Source: Terriglobales bacterium (GTDB taxonomy: Bacteria > Acidobacteriota > Terriglobia > Terriglobales > Acidobacteriaceae). Taken from it: a stretch of 64,000 nt of DNA. The stretch's first letter is position 1. Each line of letters opens with the position of its first letter. The position numbers and the translations under genes are program-made. The stretch lies in contig DATMXP010000023.1 of NCBI GenBank assembly GCA_035561515.1, positions 124,001-188,000 on the forward strand, read 5' to 3'. Below are positions 54,789-63,797 of this stretch, in pieces. Under the pieces are notes generated by a model that was given only the letters and a program-made list of their open reading frames with translations, was not told where the DNA came from and searched no databases.

Positions 54789-57700
54789 CTAAAAGAACAG
54801 CTTCACAGAGTACTGCAACTTGCGAGGTTCACGAGCCGCGTTGTAGGCACCAGTGACGTAATTGCCGCCAGTGTCTTTCACGAGGATCGGATTGTTCGTC
54901 GCATCAAACGCTACTGAGCTGTTGAACGACTTGTATTGCGTGTGATTGAAGACATTGAACGCTTCCGCCTTGAACTGCAGGTAACGGCGTTCGTTGCCCA
55001 ACGGTACGCGCTTGCTCAGCGTCATGTCCCAGTTATTGATTCCAGGTCCGCGCAGAACTCCTGGCCGAATAGTGCCGAAACTCACGTTGCCGTAAGTTCC
55101 CTTCGGCGTTGCCCGGAACGCTGCCGGATTGAACTGCATGCCGGCGGGAATGTTCGCGAACGGATCGCCGATGATGTCACCGCGCGCACCGTCAGTGGAG
55201 CCGGTAACGTCACGACCGTCGTTCCAGTAGACCGACGGCGTAACCGGCGACCCGCTGATGAAGCTCGTGATTCCGCTCACCGACCAATCGTCCGTGAAAT
55301 AGCCCAGGACAGAGTTGCCCGTGGCCTTGCCGAGTTTCGGCAGTTCGTACCAGTAGTTGAATACCAGCGAGTGCGTGCGATCGTAACCAGTCGGTCCGTA
55401 ATTGTAATCACGAGGATTCAGGTACGAACTTACCGCTTCACCATCGCCGCTGGCGACACCAAGGGTTCTCGACCACGTATACGCCGCACCGATCTGGAAG
55501 CCGTTCCGGAACCTGCGATCGGCTTTCACCTGGAGAGCGTTATAGTTGGCCGTTCCGTCGTAGAGCTGCGCCGTCACATCCGTATAGCCCGGATAGGTGC
55601 GGAAGAAGTCGTCCGGCAATACGCCGCCGGTCGTCGGGTCCGCATTAGCCGGATTGAAACGGGCACCCACCGGTATCGGGTTGATGTCCTTGTTAATCCA
55701 GATGTGCCGGGAAATGTTTCCAACGTACGAAACATCCACCACGACGTTCTGGGGGAGTTCCTGTTGGATACCGAAGCTGTAGCTGGTCGTCGTTGGGGTC
55801 TTTAGTCGGCCGTAAAACGCCCACGCGCCGGAGGTCCAGAAACCGCCGTTCGGGAAGCGATAACCCGTGGCTCCCGACAACTGATCCAGGGTCGTGTAGT
55901 ACGCAGTCGACGTATATCCGATCGGCGCACTGCCCGTCGCATAGACTGGAGGCAGAATCGATCCGCGGTCTTTGAAGATACCTCCTCCAAAGTGCAGGGC
56001 CGTTTTGCCGTTGCCGAACACGTCGTAAGCCAGTCCAATTCGAGGCCCGACATCAATTGCCGAGTACTCAGCAAGGCCCTCGGGGCAACCGTTCTGTCCC
56101 GCTGCACACGAGCCGTTGTTGAAGTCACCGCTGTTCGGAACCATCGCCCCGATGGCGACACGAGGAACATAGGTGTTCGTTACAGCGTCGTAACCTACGC
56201 GATTTCCGCCCTGCATCACGGGTTGATACAAGCGCGGTGCTTTCGTCCGATCGTATAAAGCAGGGTTGAAGGTCGACATCTTATTGCTGTAATCGACCAC
56301 TGGCCCCATGTGGTAGAAGCGGAGTCCGGCATCGAGCGTCAGCCGTGAGGTCAACTTCCAGTTGTCCTGCACGTACCATTCAAGATTGTTAAACCACCAG
56401 TCGCCACTGCCGCCCTGCGTGCTCTGCTGGAATGAGTTAACGATACCCAGCATGGCATTCGCAAAGCCGTCGTTGGCGCTGATCGGATTCAATGCCGAAT
56501 GGCCGAATGACAGCGTCCCACGATAAGTGCTCCACAAAGGAGACACCTTCCCGTCACGCTCGAAGTAGAAGCCGAACTTAAGGTTGTGTTTGCCCCGCAC
56601 CATGCTGAGGTTGTCAACGATGGTGTAAATGTCGTTCCAGTTGTCGTACGGGAACGACCCAATCACGCTGATATTTGCCGGCGTGTAGTGACGGGATCCA
56701 AACGCAATGTTCGGCAGGTAATCCGCATTACCGTACCAGTCGGGTATTCCGAGCTGTGAACGCTGCCATTTGCTTGCATCGCTCGGGAATGCCGTCAGGT
56801 GGTTGTAGCTCTTGCCGAATGCGAAGTCGTTCACCAGGGTGGGTGAAAATACCTTGGTTACGTGCAGGTTGTAGCCGTGTCCCGGCTGATTGAACGAAAT
56901 GTCCGACAGCACCCAGTTCATACTGGTCACCCAGTTGCCCCAGGGCTGATTCTGTTCGTCCATGTCGTTGTTGAACCGGAAATACGCGCTCAAAGTTGGA
57001 GTGATGTTGGCGTCGATGCGGAACATGTCCGAACGACGGTTGTAGTTTCCGCTGTACTGGGAAATGTAGTTCCCCAGATAAGCGCCTTGCGGGTTCGTGT
57101 AATTCGGCTCGGGGAAGAACTTGAGGATGTCCTGCCCCATCTGGCTGATCCGGTCCGTCGGAATGATATTTCCGGGAAACTGCGCGTGCGTCAGCGGATC
57201 GATGACCGTGATCAACGCACCCGAACTGTCACGACTCTGCGAAAAGTCACCATTCCTCTCCGCCAACGTCGGAACCGTCACCACCTTCGTGGACGCAGGC
57301 TGCTTCCAATGGCTCCATTCTTCCGACACGAAGAAGAACAACTTGTCTTTTTTGCTATTGAATTTGTCTGGGATAAAGATTGGGCCGCCTAAGCTGAAGC
57401 CCTTGATACCGGCTCTCTCGACGCTCTTTGGAATTGGGTATTTGTAGTGGTGTGCATCCCAACTCGTGGCGTTCAGGCTTTCGTTACGTCCATAGTAGTA
57501 GCCGGTGCCGTGGAAATTCTGGGTGCCGCTCTTGGTAATGACTGTGATTGCGCCGCCGGCGCTGCGTCCGTACTCGGCTTGGTAGTTCGAAGTAAGAACG
57601 CGGATTTCCTGGATCGAGTCTGGGGTAGTGGTGTAATGGGTCGTCTGGTTGGAACCGGTATCCAGGTTGGTGATGCCGTCGACCGTGAAATTCTTTTGAC

Positions 57701-58259
57701 TATCGCGGCCGCCATTAATCACGGTGCCGCCGACTTGTGTAGGCGCCGAGATAACGCGCTGTGCCGTCCCGTTGTCGACAACACCGGGAATGACCGAAAG
57801 AACCGTGAATACGTCACGGCCCTTGACTGCAAGATTTTCCAGCTGGTTGGCGGAAATCGTGCCCGATTTCTCCGCGCTCGCCAATTGGATCTGGGCCGCT
57901 TCATCGGTGACGGTCACGGTTTCCGAACCGGCTCCGATGGTTAGTTTGATGTCGCCGACAGTGCGAATCTGGCTCGCTGAAATATTGAGCGCCATCTCAG
58001 CAGGCTTGAAACCCTTCGCTTCGATCCGCAAGGTGTAATCGCCAGCCAGCACATTCAGGAAAGTGAATAAGCCGTTGGCATCCGATTGAACCTCAAGTGA
58101 ACTCCCTGTCGCCCGGTTCGCAAGCTGGCAGGTTGCGCCTGGAATCAGCGCTCCGTTGGGATCAACGACAGTACCCTTCACCGAACTCGTCACGTTCTGG
58201 GAGAACATGCAGGTAGTGAGCAGGGCGATGAGGGCAACGATGGACAGTATCTTCTTCAC
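54789..58259 (-). CDS. TonB-dependent receptor, Oar-like with carboxypeptidase regulatory domain
   Basis: 1156 aa. Start is GTG at 58259 because a perfect TAGGAGG lies 5 bases upstream and a signal peptide (VKKILSIVALIALLTTCMFSQ) follows; an upstream in-frame ATG (58334) adds a non-signal leader. Carboxypeptidase-regulatory domain (SSVKGTVVDPNGALIPGAT), plug (VKGRDVFTVLSVIPGV; GAITVITKSGTQNFHG), large barrel ending LQYSVKLFF. First gene of the galactosidase cluster; likely imports or binds galactose-containing oligosaccharides. Confidence 0.92.
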   Translation of the reverse strand: MKKILSIVALIALLTTCMFSQNVTSSVKGTVVDPNGALIPGATCQLANRATGSSLEVQSDANGLFTFLNVLAGDYTLRIEAKGFKPAEMALNISASQIRTVGDIKLTIGAGSETVTVTDEAAQIQLASAEKSGTISANQLENLAVKGRDVFTVLSVIPGVVDNGTAQRVISAPTQVGGTVINGGRDSQKNFTVDGITNLDTGSNQTTHYTTTPDSIQEIRVLTSNYQAEYGRSAGGAITVITKSGTQNFHGTGYYYGRNESLNATSWDAHHYKYPIPKSVERAGIKGFSLGGPIFIPDKFNSKKDKLFFFVSEEWSHWKQPASTKVVTVPTLAERNGDFSQSRDSSGALITVIDPLTHAQFPGNIIPTDRISQMGQDILKFFPEPNYTNPQGAYLGNYISQYSGNYNRRSDMFRIDANITPTLSAYFRFNNDMDEQNQPWGNWVTSMNWVLSDISFNQPGHGYNLHVTKVFSPTLVNDFAFGKSYNHLTAFPSDASKWQRSQLGIPDWYGNADYLPNIAFGSRHYTPANISVIGSFPYDNWNDIYTIVDNLSMVRGKHNLKFGFYFERDGKVSPLWSTYRGTLSFGHSALNPISANDGFANAMLGIVNSFQQSTQGGSGDWWFNNLEWYVQDNWKLTSRLTLDAGLRFYHMGPVVDYSNKMSTFNPALYDRTKAPRLYQPVMQGGNRVGYDAVTNTYVPRVAIGAMVPNSGDFNNGSCAAGQNGCPEGLAEYSAIDVGPRIGLAYDVFGNGKTALHFGGGIFKDRGSILPPVYATGSAPIGYTSTAYYTTLDQLSGATGYRFPNGGFWTSGAWAFYGRLKTPTTTSYSFGIQQELPQNVVVDVSYVGNISRHIWINKDINPIPVGARFNPANADPTTGGVLPDDFFRTYPGYTDVTAQLYDGTANYNALQVKADRRFRNGFQIGAAYTWSRTLGVASGDGEAVSSYLNPRDYNYGPTGYDRTHSLVFNYWYELPKLGKATGNSVLGYFTDDWSVSGITSFISGSPVTPSVYWNDGRDVTGSTDGARGDIIGDPFANIPAGMQFNPAAFRATPKGTYGNVSFGTIRPGVLRGPGINNWDMTLSKRVPLGNERRYLQFKAEAFNVFNHTQYKSFNSSVAFDATNNPILVKDTGGNYVTGAYNAAREPRKLQYSVKLFF

Positions 58260-58364
58260 GCCACCTCCTAGCGATGCAGTGAAGCACGGCAGAGTCCGCG
58301 GGGTATCGGCCGTGCCATGGCAAGTGCACCGCACTGGGACAATCGATGCAGCCGTTAACCATCC

Positions 58365-58379
58365 ATCACAGTGTGTGAT
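58365..58379. promoter_or_regulatory. inverted repeat in the TonB receptor promoter region
   Basis: ATCACA-GTG-TGTGAT lies about 106 bases upstream of the receptor start. A second small palindrome (GGTTA-TC-TAACC) is at 58393-58404. Candidate operator for a sugar regulator; the protein is unknown. Confidence 0.35.
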
Positions 58380-58497
58380 TATCTGCTAAGGTGGTTATCT
58401 AACCGCGGCAGGAAGTTATCACCATCCCGAACCGAAGTCCAGCATCTTTTTAAGTTCTTGTGGAAAAAATCTGGGCTGCCCTACGAGGCCTCGCCTC

Positions 58498-58935
58498 CTA
58501 CCCGTGCCACGCCTCGATGCACTTCAGCAGGAGTCGATCAAAGTCCGCCTTTTCAGCGTCGCTGAGATGGTCGGTAAATTTTCCCAGCGCCTTACCGGTG
58601 GCTCGTTCCATCTGCCGAAGCAATTTCTTGCCTTCCGGCGTTATCCGCACCAGGTATTCTCTTCGGTTCAGGGGGTTCTGCTCCCGTCGTGCCATGGACC
58701 TCTGTTCGAGCGCGTCGATCAGCCCGATCACTGCGTTGGGATGAGTCCGGGTAGCCTCGGCGATCATATTCTGGTTAAGCGTCTGGTCCTCGGCCAGGGC
58801 AAGAATGGCAGCATGCCTGCTATGAAAGCCTGTCGGTAACAGTTCACGGTCCACCAGTTCGATGGCTCGCTCTCCCGCAACCCGGAGAAGGAACGCGACA
58901 TTGGAACGCAGTGGCTTTGGCACCTGATAGTTCAT
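58498..58935 (-). CDS. MarR-family transcriptional regulator
   Basis: 145-aa winged-HTH dimer. Helices and wing: LALAEDQTLNQNMIAEATRTHPNAVIGLIDALEQRSMARREQNPLNRREYLVRITPEGKKLL, with the conserved Asp-x-Arg of the wing replaced by Asn-Arg-Arg-Glu. GAGGTG precedes the ATG. A palindrome at 58945-58958 just upstream is a good autoregulatory site. It is transcribed towards the receptor cluster; whether it controls that cluster or its own stress response is unknown. Confidence 0.88.
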   Translation of the reverse strand: MNYQVPKPLRSNVAFLLRVAGERAIELVDRELLPTGFHSRHAAILALAEDQTLNQNMIAEATRTHPNAVIGLIDALEQRSMARREQNPLNRREYLVRITPEGKKLLRQMERATGKALGKFTDHLSDAEKADFDRLLLKCIEAWHG

Positions 58936-58944
58936 GGCTTCACC

Positions 58945-58958
58945 TCACTTTGAAGTGA
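58945..58958. promoter_or_regulatory. candidate MarR operator
   Basis: TCACTT-TG-AAGTGA, an exact 14-bp inverted repeat, 9 bases upstream of the MarR ATG. MarR proteins bind such palindromes in their own promoters. A further CTTCAACTT half-site-like element lies about 4 bases upstream on the plus-strand right side. Confidence 0.45.
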
Positions 58959-59159
58959 CATCTTCAACTTACCACGAGCAACAAGCAGCCCGGGACCCAA
59001 CAGGATCGAATCTCCCCGCGCGGCCCGCAAAACGGATACCGCAGCCCCTTGAACTTTTTTAACAATCGCTGAAACGATCTGCCACCCTGCTTCACTACTC
59101 TGTTGAGCACGCCCAACGACATATGCCGATGTGCCATGGCTTGCTCGACGGAGAATCGA

Positions 59160-59588
59160 ATGCAGTTTTTGGTTGCATCAGGCCAGTGTATGCAGTTTCT
59201 GGATTTGGAAGCCAAGGTGACCGTGCCGGTGGCGGCTGCGGAGCTTGAGCCGAATCACAGGTATGCCGTGCTCTTGTTTTTGCAGAATAATGAGTGCGTC
59301 GCTTACGAGAACGTGAGGGTCTGCATTTCGCACGATCCTTTTGAGATGAGTGCCCGCGGCTTGTCGTCCTTGATCATCCAGCCGCCTCCAGTCGATGTTC
59401 CCGCGCGCGTGCAGGACGCACAGGGCGTGGTAATGGTTCGCTTCTGGTTTATTACGCCGTCATCAGGAGGCGGTCGTCTAACTGCCAGTGTTTTGCCGAA
59501 CGGACCAGCCATTGTGCAGCCGGTAACCATCAACGCATCCGCGACCTCCCGCTACATTCCCGACGCTTCCTCTCAAGCCACCGCTTAG
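59160..59588 (+). CDS. small protein of unknown function beside the CHAT protease gene
   Basis: 142 aa, family not recognised. GGAG lies 7 bases before the ATG at 59160, which supports this start over an ATG 19 codons upstream. Predicted mostly beta-strand with no clear signal peptide or membrane helix (VTVPVAAAELEPNHRYAVLLFLQNNECVAYENVRVC; RLTASVLPNGPAIVQPVTINA). Its stop overlaps the CHAT gene stop tail-to-tail (TTAG), which suggests selection on both frames. A role as partner, cofactor or substrate of the protease is speculative. Confidence 0.55.
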   Translation: MQFLVASGQCMQFLDLEAKVTVPVAAAELEPNHRYAVLLFLQNNECVAYENVRVCISHDPFEMSARGLSSLIIQPPPVDVPARVQDAQGVVMVRFWFITPSSGGGRLTASVLPNGPAIVQPVTINASATSRYIPDASSQATA

Positions 59589-62305
59589 GTTGGATTTTTC
59601 GTGGCAGCCGGAATGCTCGGATTGGCGGAATGCGGCCTTCCGTTGAACCCGGTTGCCACATACAACTGAAACGGCGCCCAATAAAAAGGACGCCGAAACA
59701 CGTTGTTCGATTTCATCATCTCAAGCTTTGCTGTTCTCAATGCAGTAGCCGGATCTTCACCCCGGCTCAGGCCGTTGTACATGGTATCCATCAACTGAGG
59801 CGTGGAAGCGTCGTTCGCCTCCCAAAGGGCTGCGATTACGTTGCGTGCTCCAGCGCGAAGAAACGCCCACGACAAGCCTACCAATCCCTCGCCGCTGTAG
59901 GCCCGGTTGCCCGAGCCGTAGCACGCGGAGATTGTCACTAGGTCGGCTGTCAATGGCTTCTGGACGATCTCACGGGCGTACAGCTTGTAAGCATCGCCAC
60001 GGCGAGAAAGGACAACAGCAGAATCCAGCGGACTCAGGCGGCTCGCCGTCGCGTGAGCCACAAAGTGTATGTACGAGTATCTCTCAGGGCTGCTGGCGAG
60101 ATATGCATCGGGCGTGGCGTTGGCGCCCTCAATCACTAGTTTTCGGTTATGATCAAAGTGCGTAACTACATCGCGCATTTCCTCGTCTGCCTGCTCAAGG
60201 GCCGGAAATTCACTACTGGGCGACACAGGATTGCCGATCAGCAGCAGGCTAGGGTTTCTGCCATCTGGCACTGCCAGCGCTGGACCGAGCAGAAGCAAGG
60301 AGTTGGCGTTGCGAATCGTGACGTCTTCTATCCAGTAGTGCAGTTTGGGTGTGGTCGCCAAAAGCGTTTCAAAATTCAGTTCGTGCAATGAGCCTTCGGC
60401 AATCACCACCACACGTGAGCCTGCCGCGATCAGTTTCTCCGCCGGCCCAACCAACAATTTGTATAATTCTTGGCCACTAGGGTTAGCAGTTTCCAAGGGA
60501 TCGCGTGGCCCGGTCAGCGCTTTCCGATAATTCCGCACCAGCGCATTGATCTCGGAATCGGCCGGTAACGAGAAAAGCTCAATCTTCGCCGCGGTGATCG
60601 CCCATAAATAGGAACGTTCGGGCTTCAACCAGTACGCAAGAATGACTGCTCCCTGACGTCGAGCGATGTCGCTTGGCTCCAATCTCCCAGTCGAGGGCGA
60701 CTTGATTCCTAAGCCTTCCGCAAGTGTCTGCGCGCGGCTGTGTTCCGCAACGGCAAGTGCGTCTTCGATCCTTCCTCGTGAGATCAGGAAATCAATGTAG
60801 TTGTCGTAAAACTCCGTGGCAGTATTCAGAAACGAAAGACGATATTCCTCCTTCGAGAGCGAGGATCGGGCTTCATCGATTCCCGCCAGCGCTTTCCGGA
60901 ATTGACCTTCCGCTTGCATCGGCAAACCGGCTTCGGCGAGACCTTTTGCTAGAGCTGCCTGAGCTTCCCAACGCAAAGACAAGTTTTCCGCCGAGTCGTT
61001 GATCACCCGCTGAAAGTGTTGTTCGGCATCGCGGAGATCGCCTTGCCCCGCTGCGATTTCTGCCCGGTAGAAGACCGAGTACAGCGCATACGTTCGATCA
61101 TCGGCGATTCGATTTAGCTGCTCAGCCTGCGCGTTGTATTCGGCCGCTTGCTTGAAGTTTTTCGTCGTGATGGCAACGCGCGTCATCTCGTTCAATGTGA
61201 TTGCTTCCAGAGCCTTGTTCTGAAGCTTCCTTGCGATGTCCAGTGCTTCTCGGAGCTTTTCTTCGGCCGCCTCATACTGCCGGTTCATCGAGTAGACGGT
61301 CCCCAGATTGGCCAGCCAAACCTGCTGGTCTTTGAAAGATCCCAATTCAGCTGATAACCGTTCTGCCTTTTGAAGCAGATCCTGGGCTCGCTCCAGATCG
61401 CCCAGCATTAGGTAGCACCATCCAAGATTCCCCATGACCTTGGCGATCGACGCGCGGTTACCTAGCGCTTCCGAAACTCGCAGCGATTCAGCGTAGCGGT
61501 CAATGGCTTCGTCGTAACGTTGCGTGCGTGTGCTGACGATCCCAAGATTGCCGAGCGCGCTTGCCTGAAGTAACAACCGATTCTGCGAGCGACCAATCGA
61601 AAGCGCCTTTTGGAAGGATTGCTCCGCTAACGGATAATTGCTTCTCACGACAGCCGTCACACCTTGCGCCAGGAATACATCTCCCATCAAAACTGGCTGG
61701 TGTTCGGAAGCAAGAACTGCTGCTTCGGCAAGAAGCCTGTCGGCCTCTTCGAAGTGCTGTAGAAAGCATTCCGCCAGGCCGAGTACGAGTTTCCTTCGTG
61801 TGAGAGTTTCGAAAGACAGGCTGGCCGGCGGCTCCTCATTGATTAGCGGTAAGGCGTCCTTACTTATCCCGCGCCATACCAGCGCTTCCGCGCTGAGTAC
61901 GCGGAAGCGCCATGACCACTCAACTGACTTGGAACCGTATTGTTTGTATCCTTGATTGGCGAGTTCTTCCGCGACCGTCAGTTCGCCGCGCTCGAGAGCT
62001 GAGCGCCCCTGTTGATACAAGGAATCAGCGGAAACTTTCTTCTGTTGTCTGGCCAGAAACACGCCCAACAGGATCAGAAGAGCCAGGCTGCTTATGGCCA
62101 GGTAGATCCATTTGCGCCGCCGCTTGCCACTGTTAAATCCCCCTCCACCGGGGATCCGAGCTTGAATCGCATCATCGTCAAAGTGCGGGCGTCCTTCTCC
62201 ATCAAGAGTTCCCCGAGAAATAGAACTCCGAAGTCCGGGATTACCAGGACATGGCGGTAAGTCTGAAAACTGCTCTTTCCCGAGGCGCCTTTGACCACCG
62301 AACAC
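59585..62305 (-). CDS. membrane-anchored TPR-CHAT protease-like protein
   Basis: 906 aa as drawn. One transmembrane helix (about 65-87, KWIYLAISSLALLILLGVFLA), a long alpha-helical TPR array (about 95-550: RYDEAIDRYAESLRVSEALGNRA; RDAEQHFQRVINDSAENLSLR), then a C-terminal CHAT caspase-like domain (about 600-890). The probable catalytic dyad is H751 (YIHFVAHATAS) and C795 (TISACYGSG), about 45 apart as in CHAT proteases. The start is uncertain: the ATG at 62305 overlaps the upstream 281-aa gene by 214 bases and the first 60 residues look out of frame, but no ATG/GTG/TTG occurs between there and the helix. TPR-CHAT proteins act in stress, signalling or defence; substrate unknown. Confidence 0.82.
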   Translation of the reverse strand: MFGGQRRLGKEQFSDLPPCPGNPGLRSSISRGTLDGEGRPHFDDDAIQARIPGGGGFNSGKRRRKWIYLAISSLALLILLGVFLARQQKKVSADSLYQQGRSALERGELTVAEELANQGYKQYGSKSVEWSWRFRVLSAEALVWRGISKDALPLINEEPPASLSFETLTRRKLVLGLAECFLQHFEEADRLLAEAAVLASEHQPVLMGDVFLAQGVTAVVRSNYPLAEQSFQKALSIGRSQNRLLLQASALGNLGIVSTRTQRYDEAIDRYAESLRVSEALGNRASIAKVMGNLGWCYLMLGDLERAQDLLQKAERLSAELGSFKDQQVWLANLGTVYSMNRQYEAAEEKLREALDIARKLQNKALEAITLNEMTRVAITTKNFKQAAEYNAQAEQLNRIADDRTYALYSVFYRAEIAAGQGDLRDAEQHFQRVINDSAENLSLRWEAQAALAKGLAEAGLPMQAEGQFRKALAGIDEARSSLSKEEYRLSFLNTATEFYDNYIDFLISRGRIEDALAVAEHSRAQTLAEGLGIKSPSTGRLEPSDIARRQGAVILAYWLKPERSYLWAITAAKIELFSLPADSEINALVRNYRKALTGPRDPLETANPSGQELYKLLVGPAEKLIAAGSRVVVIAEGSLHELNFETLLATTPKLHYWIEDVTIRNANSLLLLGPALAVPDGRNPSLLLIGNPVSPSSEFPALEQADEEMRDVVTHFDHNRKLVIEGANATPDAYLASSPERYSYIHFVAHATASRLSPLDSAVVLSRRGDAYKLYAREIVQKPLTADLVTISACYGSGNRAYSGEGLVGLSWAFLRAGARNVIAALWEANDASTPQLMDTMYNGLSRGEDPATALRTAKLEMMKSNNVFRRPFYWAPFQLYVATGFNGRPHSANPSIPAATKNPT

Positions 62306-62937
62306 GGAACGATTCCCTTCGCTTCCGGCAACGACTTCTGCTTCTCAGTAAACGCGTATTGTTCCTTTAAGCAGGCAGGAACTTCGTCCGGTTGGAGGTC
62401 GCCCCATAAGAAGCGCCGCCGTATGTCTTTCTTGAACGTAGGGTTCCGGTCGAATTCATTCTTGAACGCGTTGTAAGTGTTCAGATTATTGAACAGCGCA
62501 TCGTCGAAGTCTACCGTGACCGGTTGCCCCTGTACCTGCAGATTGGTGATCGTGCTGCCGGAAACGCTGATTCGCGGTTCGTTCTCGCCCGGATAATGCT
62601 CCGATAGAAGGTCTGCGACTACGCTATCTGCGGTGACAATCCCGAGCACATTCAGCCCCGTAACGCTGGCGGCTACCCGCGTACGATAGACACCGTCGTT
62701 GTCCAGAGTCCCTGTGATTTCTGTGAGAGCACTCTCGATCGTCACCACTTCCGGGAGCCCTGCACATTCGGGATCTTTAAGGTCTGGAACGGCATGCTTC
62801 CCCGAGCTTGCCGAGGCTTTGCCGCCTGTTATCGGAAGAGAAGTTGCTGCTCTTGAATCGATGAGTTGCTGAAAGGGTCGAGTTACAACTCCCCCCAACC
62901 CGACACCCAAGCCATGAAAGTAAAAAGTTTTCGCCAT
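62092..62937 (-). CDS. uncharacterised protein upstream of the CHAT gene
   Basis: 281 aa, family not recognised. Begins AKTFYFHGLGVGLGGVVTRPFQQLI, Gly-rich, without a normal signal peptide. Middle beta-rich region (VVTIESALTEITGTLDNDGVYRTRVAAS) with motifs like GLNVLGIVTADSVVA; C-terminus basic/acidic helices and GVLFLGELLMEKDARTLTMMRF. ATG start with AGGCGAC upstream, 43 bases after the anti-sigma gene. The constant position between anti-sigma factor and CHAT-TPR genes suggests it is part of the same system. Confidence 0.72.
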   Translation of the reverse strand: MAKTFYFHGLGVGLGGVVTRPFQQLIDSRAATSLPITGGKASASSGKHAVPDLKDPECAGLPEVVTIESALTEITGTLDNDGVYRTRVAASVTGLNVLGIVTADSVVADLLSEHYPGENEPRISVSGSTITNLQVQGQPVTVDFDDALFNNLNTYNAFKNEFDRNPTFKKDIRRRFLWGDLQPDEVPACLKEQYAFTEKQKSLPEAKGIVPCSVVKGASGKSSFQTYRHVLVIPDFGVLFLGELLMEKDARTLTMMRFKLGSPVEGDLTVASGGANGSTWP

Positions 62938-62980
62938 TGTCGCCTGCCAATCAGTTTGATTTACAAACTACTGAACAGAC

Positions 62981-63661
62981 CTATTGGAATCGAATCGTAA
63001 GTGGGTATCGTGCAATTTCGGTCGCCGCAGGATTTTGTCCCGCGTGACCCTCCACCACCAGCGTGGCGTTTCCAGGTTCGATTGCGCCGGCAGGTATCAG
63101 GATCTGGACGGTGTCCTTAGCTTGCTCGGCGGAAACCTGCACCCGGACTGGACGTTGCCCCGATTCCGTCTGAAGGTCCACCGTATAGTACGCAAACGAT
63201 TCCTTGGCGGGAATATCTATATAGAGCCCGAATGGGCGATCTTTCGGCGCGAGAATCTCAGCCGCTCCGCCGCTGCGTGAGCCGGCTGTTACCAGTGAAA
63301 AAGAAGCTAACGTCTGTGGCTGCGAGGTCGATCGCTTGAGTGAGGGAATCGTCACCAGATTCTGATACGAGAGCACTCCGGCAAGCACCACAACCGCGGC
63401 CGCAAAACCCCACGCCGGTCTCAACCAGGCAAGCCAGCCACGAGTGCCAGTCGTCGGCACCAATACCGTCTGCATGGGAGCCGCTTCGTGCGTAAGCACA
63501 TGGCGCGCATTATCCAGAAGCACAGCGCCATTCCGGATGTCGCTTGCGCATTCCATGCAGCCGAAAAAGTGCTCCTCGAACTGATCTCTCTGTTCAGCGC
63601 TCAATTCGCCAAGCAGGTATCGTTCGGCAGCTTGCATCTGGATGGCTTCAGAATGGTCCAT
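62981..63661 (-). CDS. membrane anti-sigma factor (zinc-finger type)
   Basis: 226 aa. N-terminal cytoplasmic domain has the ZAS-like His-x3-Cys-x2-Cys pattern in EEHFFGCMECASDI, a central transmembrane helix (about 92-110, PAWGFAAAVVVLAGVLSYQ), and a periplasmic beta-rich domain. ATG at 63661 is chosen over a TTG 33 bases further upstream; AGGAAAG sits about 11 bases before. Directly downstream of the ECF sigma gene, the standard arrangement. Confidence 0.85.
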   Translation of the reverse strand: MDHSEAIQMQAAERYLLGELSAEQRDQFEEHFFGCMECASDIRNGAVLLDNARHVLTHEAAPMQTVLVPTTGTRGWLAWLRPAWGFAAAVVVLAGVLSYQNLVTIPSLKRSTSQPQTLASFSLVTAGSRSGGAAEILAPKDRPFGLYIDIPAKESFAYYTVDLQTESGQRPVRVQVSAEQAKDTVQILIPAGAIEPGNATLVVEGHAGQNPAATEIARYPLTIRFQ

Positions 63662-63797
63662 TTTCACTGCTTTCCTGTGGCGCTTTTTCGCCAAGTCGCC
63701 AAAAAACGGTGCCCCCGGATCGCTACTCCCCCATTTCGCAACCCGGGAAGCACCAAGTGCGCGTCTGGTAGATAGTGTCGGAATCCGGCTGACCGTT

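Noticed and set aside
58365..58379. ATCACA-GTG-TGTGAT considered as a CRP site
   Set aside because: Half-sites are in the reverse order and spacing relative to TGTGA-N6-TCACA, so CRP binding is not supported; kept only as a generic inverted repeat.
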